In this document: in pieces, positions 17,106-24,639 of the stretch
Position numbering within the stretch: position 1 is the first letter of the stretch
Layout: each line of letters begins with the position of its first letter
NCBI GenBank assembly: GCA_964217345.1
Contig: CAXPJI010000050.1
Coordinates: 1 to 62,966, forward strand
Direction of reading: 5' to 3'
Length of the DNA: 62,966 nt
From: UBA3478 sp964217345
GTDB taxonomy: Bacteria > Bacteroidota > Bacteroidia > Flavobacteriales > Flavobacteriaceae
Position numbers and translations under genes: made by a program
Notes under the pieces: model-generated
Told to the model about the DNA's origin: nothing
The model's database searches: none
Seen by the model: only the letters and a program-made list of their open reading frames with translations

Positions 17106-17612
17106 TTCTACCATTTCTTTGACGATCGTTTCAACTGATTTTTGATCGATATCAAGCACATGATCAGCTTGTAGATAGAAGTTCGAGCGCTCAAATAGAT
17201 GCTTACCTATAAACTCAGGCAAGTCCTCATCACCGATCGATTGAATCAACGGTCGAGTGTCTTTTTCTGATAATAACCTTTCGGTAAGGGTTTTAATTGA
17301 GGCCTTTAAATAAAAAACTTTCGCATTCGGTGCCGACTTCATGAACTGTAAATTATTTCCATAGCATGGTGTACCCCCGCCCGTCGAAAGGATCATTTGA
17401 TCATTTTCAGCAAGTACACTATTCAACACCTCATGTTCTAAACGTCTGAATTTCAACTCCCCAGAGGCTTCAAAAAAATCACTGATTGTCATACCCATCT
17501 GTTTCTCCATAGTATGATCTAAATCAATAAAGGATAGGTTTAATTCGTTAGCTAATGCTTTACCTATGGTCGACTTTCCAGACCCCATATAGCCGAGAAG
17601 AATAATTTTCAT
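17097..17612 (-). CDS. aroK: Shikimate kinase
   Basis: This 171-residue kinase phosphorylates shikimate at the 3-hydroxyl in the chorismate pathway. It has the P-loop GYMGSGKSTIGK, the substrate Asp in FIDLDHTMEKQMGM, the Arg in LKFRRLEHEVL, STGGGTPC at the shikimate site, and the lid Arg in KDTRPLIQ. Length is normal. A TATATTTG -7 element sits on the minus strand at 17638-17631, giving a very short leader. It is divergent from the tRNA-Lys gene. Confidence 0.95.
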   Translation of the reverse strand: MKIILLGYMGSGKSTIGKALANELNLSFIDLDHTMEKQMGMTISDFFEASGELKFRRLEHEVLNSVLAENDQMILSTGGGTPCYGNNLQFMKSAPNAKVFYLKASIKTLTERLLSEKDTRPLIQSIGDEDLPEFIGKHLFERSNFYLQADHVLDIDQKSVETIVKEMVELL

Positions 17613-17621
17613 ATTTGCCTA

Positions 17622-17651
17622 TTGAATTTTCAAATATAGCCCTTATATTTG
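17622..17651 (+). promoter_or_regulatory. Promoter of tRNA-Lys, overlapping the aroK promoter on the other strand
   Basis: TTG at 17622-17624, 19 bp, then TATATTTG at 17644-17651 match the Bacteroidota consensus, 12 bp before the tRNA. On the minus strand TATATTTG at 17638-17631 lies inside the same interval and points at aroK, so the two promoters face away from each other and overlap. Confidence 0.72.
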
Positions 17652-17663
17652 CACCCGAATTTA

Positions 17664-17736
17664 GACCTGGTAGCTCAGCTGGTAGAGCAATACACTTTTA
17701 ATGTATGGGTCCTGGGTTCGAGCCCCAGCCAGGTCA
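17664..17736 (+). tRNA. tRNA-Lys (anticodon UUU)
   Basis: A complete cloverleaf of 73 nt: acceptor GACCTGG with CCAGGTC, D arm GCTCAGCTGGTAGAGC, anticodon stem ATACA/TGTAT with loop CTTTTAA (anticodon TTT), variable GGGTC, T arm CTGGG-TTCGAGC-CCCAG, discriminator A. The CCA end is not encoded. Confidence 0.97.
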
Positions 17737-17737
17737 C

Positions 17738-17770
17738 AAAAGTTAAGGCAAACTTGTCTTAACTTTTTTT
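17738..17770 (+). terminator. Terminator after tRNA-Lys
   Basis: AAAAGTTAAG at 17738-17747 pairs with CTTAACTTTT at 17758-17767, with further pairing inside the loop, followed by a T tract to 17770. Confidence 0.8.
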
Positions 17771-17806
17771 GTTTACCAGAGACTGTAACGCTTAGTTTCA
17801 GTTGAT

Positions 17807-17889
17807 GCTCACGTGGTGGAATTGGTAGACACGCCATCTTGAGGGGGTGGTGTCCTATGGACGTGCTGGTTCGACTCCAGTCGTGAGCA
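17807..17889 (+). tRNA. tRNA-Leu (anticodon GAG)
   Basis: A class II tRNA of 83 nt: acceptor GCTCACG with CGTGAGC, D arm with GGTAGACAC, anticodon stem CCATC/GGTGG with loop TTGAGGG (anticodon GAG), a long variable arm, T loop TTCGACT, discriminator A. The CCA end is not encoded. It is about 36 bp after the tRNA-Lys terminator, so it is probably transcribed separately. Confidence 0.96.
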
Positions 17890-17903
17890 CAAATTTAACT
17901 AGT

Positions 17904-17935
17904 AAAAAAGGCATCCGAATGGATGCCTTTTTTTT
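17904..17935 (+). terminator. Terminator after tRNA-Leu
   Basis: GGCATCC pairs with GGATGCC across a four-base GAAT loop, flanked by A and T runs to 17935. It is a strong, near-symmetric hairpin. Confidence 0.88.
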
Positions 17936-18172
17936 GCGAAAAATCTATGAGTAACTCTACTAATTTATAGATGAATTAGTAAAGAGAAACAATTACCGAT
18001 TTGTTTTTGACTAATGTTGACTTTAGACAATACTTGAACTGCTAATATTTACACCGATGTCCTCAATATATTTCTAAAAAATTCAACAAAAAGAAAGAAT
18101 TCAAGCATTTTGTTAAACGATATATAAATCGGAGGCTCATTTTACCTATTTTTGTTTAAGATTTTAGATAGA
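17936..18172 (+). promoter_or_regulatory. Control region of the carotenoid operon
   Basis: This AT-rich gap of 237 bp holds no gene. It contains a perfect inverted repeat TACTAATT-N8-AATTAGTA (17958-17981), a direct repeat TTGAC at 18007-18011 and 18017-18021 with 10-bp spacing, two AATTCAA copies (18080-18086, 18098-18104), and a TATTTTTG -7 element at 18147-18154, about 18 bp before the regulator ATG. No matching TTTG was found 19 bp upstream of that element. The repeats are candidate operators for the CarH-like protein; this is inference. Confidence 0.5.
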
Positions 18173-19078
18173 ATGATGAACAGTAGCAAAAAGTCGTTTA
18201 GCATTAGAGATCTCGAAAATCTTTCGGGGATCAAGGCCCATACTATTAGAATTTGGGAAAAGAGATATAACCTTTTGAGCCCTGAACGTACTGAAACAAA
18301 TATTCGTACCTACCCCCTCGAGAGCCTTCAGAAGCTTTTAAACATTACTCTCCTATATAATAGTGGAAATAAAATCTCAAAGATTTCTAAAATTAAAGAA
18401 GAAGACATACCTCTTCTTGTCAATGAGATCATCGCAAAAAACAGTGAAAAGCACCATGCCATTAATGCGTTCAAGCTTGCCATGGTTAATTTTGACACGC
18501 ATCAATTCTATAACACCTACAATAGCCTTGTTGCAGATCGAAGCTTCAAAGAGCTTTTTAATGAGGTGTTTATTCCTCTGATGACAGAGCTAGGTATGTT
18601 GTGGCAGTCAAAAACGATTTCTCCTGCTCATGAGCATTTTATCAGCAGTTTAATCAAACAGAAAATCTTTATACAGACCGAGAAGTACCAAAAATTACCC
18701 CCAACTAAAGAGGTACCAGTATATGTGCTGTATTTACCTGAAGGCGAGGTTCACGAAATAGGATTACTTTTCTTGAATTACGAATTAGTTTCAAGAGGTC
18801 ATAAAACGATTTTTCTAGGTCAATCAAATAGTATTCACAGTTTGAAAGAGCTATTGAATTATTACGACAATCTAAACTTTGTGTCTTATTTCACCATCAG
18901 TCCAGGACCAGACGAACTCGACCGGTATTTTGAAGCCTTCTCTAATGAACTTCGTGGAAAGAATTCAAAGTTGATGATTCTTGGCTATCAAACTCAGAAA
19001 CTTCAATCTAAGCCCAACTTTGATTTCGTAGAAATTTTTGAATCTATCGCTCATTTTACCGCACAGTTGCCTAATTAA
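18173..19078 (+). CDS. CarH/LitR-like B12-binding MerR regulator
   Basis: This 301-residue regulator has a MerR winged helix-turn-helix (FSIRDLENLSGIKAHTIRIW, about 9-28), a helical bundle, and a C-terminal Rossmann-like cobalamin domain. Two CarH signatures are visible: W144 followed by nine residues and Glu-His (WQSKTISPAHEH), which contacts adenosylcobalamin, and EVHEIG at 192-197, the ExHxxG cobalt-ligand motif with His194. Known CarH proteins repress carotenoid genes in the dark and release DNA on light-driven B12 photolysis. The residue after the Trp is Gln; the Thermus protein has His there, as I recall. Start chosen at ATG 18173 because the frame's TTG (18152) overlaps the promoter. 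crtI follows at TAATG. Confidence 0.88.
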   Translation: MMNSSKKSFSIRDLENLSGIKAHTIRIWEKRYNLLSPERTETNIRTYPLESLQKLLNITLLYNSGNKISKISKIKEEDIPLLVNEIIAKNSEKHHAINAFKLAMVNFDTHQFYNTYNSLVADRSFKELFNEVFIPLMTELGMLWQSKTISPAHEHFISSLIKQKIFIQTEKYQKLPPTKEVPVYVLYLPEGEVHEIGLLFLNYELVSRGHKTIFLGQSNSIHSLKELLNYYDNLNFVSYFTISPGPDELDRYFEAFSNELRGKNSKLMILGYQTQKLQSKPNFDFVEIFESIAHFTAQLPN

Positions 19079-20544
19079 TGAAAAAAGTAATCGTAATTGG
19101 GTCAGGGTTTTCGTCCTTATCTGCGGCTAGCTACTTAGCTAAAGAAGGTCTTGAGGTATCAATCTTTGAAAAAAATGACACTCCCGGAGGAAGAGCTCGA
19201 CAGCTTAAAAGGGATGGATATACTTTCGATATGGGCCCCTCTTGGTATTGGATGCCTGATATTTTCGAAAACTTCTTTCAAGATTTTGGAAAGACCACCA
19301 GTGACTTCTACGAATTAGAACGTTTAGATCCTGGTTATCAAATCTATTTCAAAGACAAACTACTTAAGGTTTACGCTGACCTAGATAAACTCTGTGAAAC
19401 CTTTGAAGAAATTGAAAAAGGAAGTGGTAAAAAGCTATCCAAATTCATTGCAAAGGCGAAAGTGAACTATAAAATTGCGATTGGTAAAGTCGTAATGAGG
19501 CCAGGAAAATCTCCACTAGAATTAGTTACTCCAGAAACCGCGGTTCGAGTGGGTCAATTTTTAAGATCAGTGAGTGATGTTATTCAAAAAGACTTCAAAG
19601 ACGAGGCTTTACGAGCTGCATTAGAGTTTCCCGTTTTGTTCTTAGGAGCTAAACCAGAAAACACGCCTTCGTTCTATATCTTTATGAATTATGCCGATTA
19701 CGGCCTAGGTACCTGGCACCCTAGAGGAGGAATGTACGAGATTGTTAAAGCAATGGTAGCTATCGCTGAATCAAACGGAGTTAAAATTCACACTTCCTCG
19801 GCAGTGTCTGAAATTAAGGTGTCGCAAAGTGGAAAGACAGAAGGTATCGTTCTTGAAGATGGAAGTTTTCATGAAGCTGATTTTATAGTCAGTGGTGCTG
19901 ACTATCATCACTCTGAAACCTTACTTCCCGAAAAGTATCGGCAATATTCAGAAGAATATTGGGCAAAACGCACCTTCGCTCCTTCTTCGCTTCTATTCTA
20001 TGTCGGGTTTAATAAAAAATTAGCTAATACATTTGCGCATCACAACCTATTCTTTGATACAGACTTCAAAGCACATGCAAGTGATATTTACGATAAGCCC
20101 AATTGGCCAAAAGAACCTTTATTCTATGCTAATTTTCCATCAGCTTCAGACGAATCAATGGCTCCCAAGGGTAAAGAAGCAGGATTCTTTTTAATACCTA
20201 TTGCTCCAGGAATTGAAGATACCCAAGAGCTACGCGATAAATACTTTAATAAGATTATCAAACGACTTGAAGACTTCTATGGCGAATCGCTTCAAGAGCA
20301 TATAGAATTCACAGAAAGTTTCTGTGTTAACGACTTTGTAAGCGAGTATAACTCGTACAAAGGAAATGCTTATGGCCTGGCAAATACCTTACGTCAAACT
20401 GCATTTTTAAGACCGAAATTAGCCTCTAAGAAAGTGTCTAACCTATTCTTTACTGGCCAATTAACGGTACCTGGTCCTGGAGTACCCCCAGCCCTAATTT
20501 CTGGAAAAATTGTCTCCGAACTACTTCTAAAACAAAGCGTATGA
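19078..20544 (+). CDS. crtI: Phytoene desaturase (CrtI family)
   Basis: This 488-residue FAD enzyme desaturates phytoene, by analogy to lycopene. The dinucleotide fold opens at VIGSGFSSLSAASYLAKEG and continues FEKNDTPGGRARQL and TFDMGPSWYWMPD; the C-terminal bacterial-type signature FFTGQLTVPGPGVPPALISG binds flavin and membrane. Its ATG shares a base with the regulator's TAA, and its end overlaps crtB by 4 bp. The other desaturase (21829) is a separate paralogue. Assignment as the phytoene enzyme rests on its better match and position beside crtB. Confidence 0.92.
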   Translation: MKKVIVIGSGFSSLSAASYLAKEGLEVSIFEKNDTPGGRARQLKRDGYTFDMGPSWYWMPDIFENFFQDFGKTTSDFYELERLDPGYQIYFKDKLLKVYADLDKLCETFEEIEKGSGKKLSKFIAKAKVNYKIAIGKVVMRPGKSPLELVTPETAVRVGQFLRSVSDVIQKDFKDEALRAALEFPVLFLGAKPENTPSFYIFMNYADYGLGTWHPRGGMYEIVKAMVAIAESNGVKIHTSSAVSEIKVSQSGKTEGIVLEDGSFHEADFIVSGADYHHSETLLPEKYRQYSEEYWAKRTFAPSSLLFYVGFNKKLANTFAHHNLFFDTDFKAHASDIYDKPNWPKEPLFYANFPSASDESMAPKGKEAGFFLIPIAPGIEDTQELRDKYFNKIIKRLEDFYGESLQEHIEFTESFCVNDFVSEYNSYKGNAYGLANTLRQTAFLRPKLASKKVSNLFFTGQLTVPGPGVPPALISGKIVSELLLKQSV

Positions 20545-21380
20545 AAAACTTGTTCGACCATGTTTCTGAACAATGTAGCCAATTAGTTACAAAGGCTTAC
20601 AGTACGAGCTTCTCAACCGCAACAGCTCTTCTGGCACCTTCTGTTCGCTCCCATATTTTCAATATCTATGGCTTTGTTCGATTCGCAGATGAAATCGTCG
20701 ATAGTTTTCATGACTATGACAAAGAACAACTATTCAAAAACTTCGAGCGTGATTTGGCAGAAGCATTAGAACATAAGATTAGTTTAAATCCTATTCTCAA
20801 CTCCTTTCAAAACACCTATCACACCTTTAATATTGACTATGATTTAGTGGCTGCTTTTATGAAAAGTATGCGAATGGATCTCACTAAGAGCACCTATAGA
20901 AGTGTTGAAGAATACAAGGAATACATCTATGGATCTGCCGACGTTGTAGGGCTCATGTGTCTTACTGTTTTTGTAGAAGGAGATAAAGAGAAATACACTT
21001 CTTTAAAAGAGTCAGCAATGGCCTTAGGGTCTGCATTTCAAAAAGTTAACTTTCTAAGAGATCTTAAGGCAGATTTTGAAAATTTGGGAAGAACCTACTT
21101 TCCCAATGCGAATCTAGAAGCTCTTGATGAAGCTTCTAAGCAAGCCATTATTGACGAAATTGAGGCTGATTTCAATTTAGGTTTCGAAGGAATACAAAAA
21201 TTACCTGCAACCGTACGATTGGGAGTGTATACCGCTTACCGTTACTATAAGCGACTACTTGACCGTCTAAAAAGCACACCCCCACTTGAAATTAAAAATA
21301 GTCGTATCCGGGTTCCAAACTACGAAAAGCTCGGGCTAGTGGCTCAGTCCTATTTTGAAATAAAATTTCAACGCGTATAA
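20541..21380 (+). CDS. crtB: Phytoene synthase
   Basis: This 279-residue enzyme joins two geranylgeranyl diphosphates to phytoene. Both Asp-rich Mg sites are present: FVRFADEIVDSFHDYD near residue 47 and NFLRDLKADFENLGRTYFP near 172. The early YSTSFSTA segment is also typical of the squalene/phytoene synthase fold. It overlaps crtI by 4 bp and is 4 bp before crtZ. No unusual insertion was noticed, and the length is near the short end of the family norm. Confidence 0.95.
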   Translation: MKNLFDHVSEQCSQLVTKAYSTSFSTATALLAPSVRSHIFNIYGFVRFADEIVDSFHDYDKEQLFKNFERDLAEALEHKISLNPILNSFQNTYHTFNIDYDLVAAFMKSMRMDLTKSTYRSVEEYKEYIYGSADVVGLMCLTVFVEGDKEKYTSLKESAMALGSAFQKVNFLRDLKADFENLGRTYFPNANLEALDEASKQAIIDEIEADFNLGFEGIQKLPATVRLGVYTAYRYYKRLLDRLKSTPPLEIKNSRIRVPNYEKLGLVAQSYFEIKFQRV

Positions 21381-21384
21381 ATCT

Positions 21385-21828
21385 ATGAATACACTATTAG
21401 CAATTTTGACATTTTTAGGAACGTTCGCGATCATGGAATTCATGGCATGGTTTATTCACAAGTACATCATGCATGGTGTATTGTGGGTGCTTCATAAAGA
21501 TCATCACCAGAAAGATCACGATTCTTGGTTTGAAAGAAACGACGCCTTCTTTTTATTTTTCGCGAGTCTCAGCATGTTCTTCTTAATGTTTGCAAAAGAA
21601 TACTTTTGGCTAGCTACCCCAATAGGTTTAGGAATTTTGGCTTACGGCATCGCCTATTTCGTTGTCCACGATATTTTTATTCACCAACGTTTTAAATGGC
21701 TCAGAAATATCGATAACGCTTATGCTCGAGGAGTTCGTCGTGCTCACAAAATACATCATAAACATCTAAGTAAAGAGAAAGGTGAGAATTTTGGCATGCT
21801 AGTCGTTCCCAAAAAATATTTCAAATAG
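21385..21828 (+). CDS. crtZ: Beta-carotene hydroxylase (CrtZ family)
   Basis: This 147-residue di-iron membrane hydroxylase adds a 3-hydroxyl to beta-ionone rings. The His clusters are all present: HKYIMHG, HKDHHQKDH, HDIFIHQRF and HKIHHKH, the four boxes of the fatty-acid-hydroxylase-like fold. There are about four hydrophobic helices. In this operon it would hydroxylate the single ring of a gamma-carotene-type product. It ends in TAG directly followed by the GTG start of the next gene. Confidence 0.94.
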   Translation: MNTLLAILTFLGTFAIMEFMAWFIHKYIMHGVLWVLHKDHHQKDHDSWFERNDAFFLFFASLSMFFLMFAKEYFWLATPIGLGILAYGIAYFVVHDIFIHQRFKWLRNIDNAYARGVRRAHKIHHKHLSKEKGENFGMLVVPKKYFK

Positions 21829-23298
21829 GTGATTGGAATCATCGGTTCTGGAATCGCAGGGCTTTCTGCTGCACTTCGACTCCGAAGTCTAGGTTATGAA
21901 GTAATTGTTTTTGAAGCGCATACAGGGCCAGGGGGTAAACTCGATGAAATTAGTCAAGACGGATACCGATTCGATCTCGGCCCATCCCTATTTACAATGC
22001 CCCAATACATCGATGAACTCTTTGAGTTGTTTGATGAAAATCCGAGAGATCATTTCAATTACCTTAAAAAAGAAGCCCTCTGCAATTATTTCTGGACCGA
22101 TGGTACTCGATTTCAAACTCCGGCTGATAAAGAAGAATTTATAAACTCTTTTAGTACTTCTTTCAAAGAGAATCCGGCGAAGGTTAGACGGTTTTTGGAA
22201 GACAATTCACTGAAATACGAACTTACTGCTCCATTATTTCTTGAGCGATCACTGCACCGTTTAAAAACCTATCTCAATGGGATTACGGTTAAAGCTATCG
22301 CAAAGATTTATCGGCTCGATTTATTCAAGTCGCTTTACAGTACCCTACAATCCTATTTCAAAAATCCCAAAAGCCTGCAGTTTTTTAGTCGGCACGCTAC
22401 ATATAATGGTAGTTCGCCCTACCAAACTCCTGGGATCATGTCACTTATTCCCCATCTAGAGATGCATTTTGGAACTTATTATCCTGAAGGTGGAATGAGA
22501 AGTATTACCGAATCACTTTATCAGCTAGCAATTAGACATGGTGTTCAATTTCGCTTTGATGAAAAAGTAACCCGAATCGATTTACATAAGGGCAAAGTAA
22601 TTGGGCTTTCAACGGCTAAAGGTTCTTATCCTTTTGATATTGTCGTAAGTAATATGGATGTGGTACCTACTTACAGAAAACTACTTAAAGCTGTTAAAGC
22701 TCCCGAGAAAACACTCGCTCAAGAACGATCGAGTAGCGCTTTAATCTTCTATTGGGGAATCCAGAAAACCTTCAAAGAACTAGACCTACATAATATTTTC
22801 TTTTCAGATAGTTACGAGGAAGAATTCAACTGTATTTTCAAGAAAAAGACGCTTTCTGAAGACCCAACGGTCTATGTCAATATCAGTAGCAAACACACCG
22901 CTTCTGACGCTCCTGAAGGCGGAGAAAACTGGTTCGTAATGATCAACGCACCAGGAAACTACGGCCAAAATTGGGAAGAGCTGATTGATTTATCGCGGGA
23001 ACGTATTTTGAATAAGTTGAGCCTTCTGTTAGGAATAAATATCAAAGAACTCATTGAAACCGAATTTGTTTGGGACCCAAGAGGTATTGAAGCCAAAACA
23101 GACTCGTTCTTAGGAGCACTTTACGGTGCCGCAAGTAACGATCGTATGGCTGCGTTTTTAAGGCATCCGAATAGAGCGCCTCAAATTTCAAACCTTTATT
23201 TTTGTGGTGGATCGGTGCATCCTGGCGGAGGTATTCCGCTTTGTATACAATCCGGAAAAATAGTAAGCGAACTCATCAATGAAGACTTCCCAAAATAA
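21829..23298 (+). CDS. crtD: CrtD-like carotenoid 3,4-desaturase (second CrtI-family enzyme)
   Basis: This 489-residue FAD protein starts at GTG 21829. It opens MIGIIGSGIAGLSAALRLRS, then FEAHTGPGGKLDEISQDGY and FDLGPSLFTMPQYI, and closes with YFCGGSVHPGGGIPLCIQSG, the methoxyneurosporene/CrtD form of the C-terminal flavin motif rather than the phytoene desaturase form. In myxol-producing marine flavobacteria a CrtD of this kind desaturates 1'-hydroxy monocyclic carotenoids at C3'-C4'. Here the neighbouring CruF gene supports that role. A 20-bp overlap with cruF indicates coupling. The function as 3',4'-desaturase is inference from family and context. Confidence 0.82.
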   Translation: MIGIIGSGIAGLSAALRLRSLGYEVIVFEAHTGPGGKLDEISQDGYRFDLGPSLFTMPQYIDELFELFDENPRDHFNYLKKEALCNYFWTDGTRFQTPADKEEFINSFSTSFKENPAKVRRFLEDNSLKYELTAPLFLERSLHRLKTYLNGITVKAIAKIYRLDLFKSLYSTLQSYFKNPKSLQFFSRHATYNGSSPYQTPGIMSLIPHLEMHFGTYYPEGGMRSITESLYQLAIRHGVQFRFDEKVTRIDLHKGKVIGLSTAKGSYPFDIVVSNMDVVPTYRKLLKAVKAPEKTLAQERSSSALIFYWGIQKTFKELDLHNIFFSDSYEEEFNCIFKKKTLSEDPTVYVNISSKHTASDAPEGGENWFVMINAPGNYGQNWEELIDLSRERILNKLSLLLGINIKELIETEFVWDPRGIEAKTDSFLGALYGAASNDRMAAFLRHPNRAPQISNLYFCGGSVHPGGGIPLCIQSGKIVSELINEDFPK

Positions 23299-23944
23299 CC
23301 TCATCTCTCAAGTGATCGCCTTTATTTGGCTTCCTCACGTGGTAGGTATTATTGGAATTAGTTTGGGATTTCAAGAGTGGTTTGTGCAGAAAACGGTTCT
23401 CAACCTTATCGCCTCATTCGGATTCTTTTCCCTTTATTTTCCCATTCAAAATAAACGAAGATGGATGCTCTTCAGTTTTTTCTTCTTAGGCGGGATGACG
23501 GTAGAGTGGTTAGGTGTCCATCACGGATTATTTTTTGGTAACTACAGCTATGGAGCAAATCTTGGGCCCAAAATCGATGGTATCCCCCTAATCATAGGAA
23601 TTTTTTGGGCAGTACTTACCTTTATCACCGCGAGAATAGCTAAAGCACTATTACCTGACAAAACCAGCTTTGTATTGGTTGCTGCATTCGGTGCTATACT
23701 CATGGTCGTATTAGATCTTTTACTTGAGCTTCTGGCTCCCCATTTTGATTACTGGACCTTCATACCCATAGCCCCTCCATTAGAAAACTATATCAGCTGG
23801 TGGGCGTTTGGGTTCCTATTCCAACTTCTCTTATTAGGAATTGAAAAGGATGATTTTGCCAGTGATCAAGATTCGCTTCGAGTCTCTACACACATCTATC
23901 TTGCCCAAGCTGTATTTTTCGGAGCTCTTGCCCTATTCAGATAA
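23279..23944 (+). CDS. cruF: CruF-like carotenoid 1,2-hydratase
   Basis: This 221-residue membrane protein has about seven hydrophobic segments. The conserved CruF/DUF422 block is clear: VEWLGVHHGLFFGNYSYG, then LGPKIDGIPLIIGIFWAV, and further VLDLLLELLAPHFDYWTF. CruF adds water to the C1',2' double bond of an acyclic psi end, as in deinoxanthin or myxol pathways. It is not a lycopene cyclase, although both families are small and membrane-bound. It overlaps crtD by 20 bp and converges on crtA with a 12-bp overlap. Confidence 0.82.
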   Translation: MKTSQNNLISQVIAFIWLPHVVGIIGISLGFQEWFVQKTVLNLIASFGFFSLYFPIQNKRRWMLFSFFFLGGMTVEWLGVHHGLFFGNYSYGANLGPKIDGIPLIIGIFWAVLTFITARIAKALLPDKTSFVLVAAFGAILMVVLDLLLELLAPHFDYWTFIPIAPPLENYISWWAFGFLFQLLLLGIEKDDFASDQDSLRVSTHIYLAQAVFFGALALFR

Positions 23945-24631
23945 TTGAAATCCTTCATACGAGCCAAGAATCTCGTAAGGTTGAAAACGACTAAATAATT
24001 CCTCGCTATACCAATCTAACTTTTTAGTCATTGAAATTGCCGTTTGATGTTCCTTTTTTCGATAAGCGAAAGCCATCATCTCCTCTTGTGAATTCCAAAT
24101 AGAGAACGTAGCCATGTTTCGAAAAGGGACCTCACCAATACCTTTAGTAAAGCGTAAGCCTACGCTTTGAAAAACTCTTTGACTCACTGCTGGTACAGCG
24201 CTCCAAAATTTGAATTGATAACGCGTTTTTATCGTCGCACGGGTGATTACTGCGATCATTTTTTGCTGTTCATCGAGTTCAGATGAAGTACGAAAAGGAT
24301 TTACTCCTCCCCATTCACCCTTAGCCTCTATGCTACGCATAGATACTCGAAGTAGTTCAGTACATTTTCGAACATAGGAAGAATACAGCATAGAGCTACT
24401 GAAGAAGTAAGAGGCTGTCTCTTTGTTTTCCCAAACTTGGACCAAAGCGTAGGTAGACCAATCAGGCCAAGGTGAGAACCCTTGTTTACCTGTGCCCATC
24501 AAAAAAAATCGCTCCTGACCCTTTACCTTTCGTAAGGGGCCACGAGCGAATTGCATCATTAAAAAAGCCCAGATTTTGGTTGACCATCGATCAAATCGAA
24601 AAAAAGTGATCGTAGTTACCTGCTGAGACAT
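23933..24631 (-). CDS. crtA: CrtA-family carotenoid 2-oxygenase
   Basis: This 232-residue protein matches spheroidene monooxygenase CrtA: MGTGKQGFSPWPDWSTYALV, then WGGVNPF and TRATIKTRYQFKFWSAVP, and FRNMATFSIW. CrtA in purple bacteria makes a 2-keto group; a flavobacterial CrtA relative has been reported to make the 2'-hydroxyl of myxol. The latter is likelier here given crtD and cruF next door. It lies 8 bp behind aconitase on the minus strand, outside the crt operon, and ends 12 bp inside the cruF 3' end. It may therefore be expressed with acn rather than with the light-controlled genes. Confidence 0.8.
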   Translation of the reverse strand: MSQQVTTITFFRFDRWSTKIWAFLMMQFARGPLRKVKGQERFFLMGTGKQGFSPWPDWSTYALVQVWENKETASYFFSSSMLYSSYVRKCTELLRVSMRSIEAKGEWGGVNPFRTSSELDEQQKMIAVITRATIKTRYQFKFWSAVPAVSQRVFQSVGLRFTKGIGEVPFRNMATFSIWNSQEEMMAFAYRKKEHQTAISMTKKLDWYSEELFSRFQPYEILGSYEGFQLSE

Positions 24632-24639
24632 AAGATGAT

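Noticed and set aside
23279..23944. The 221-residue membrane protein as lycopene cyclase
   Set aside because: The EWLGVHHGLFFGNYSYG and LGPKIDG blocks are CruF/DUF422, and the PxE(E/D) motifs of CrtYcd cyclases were not found.
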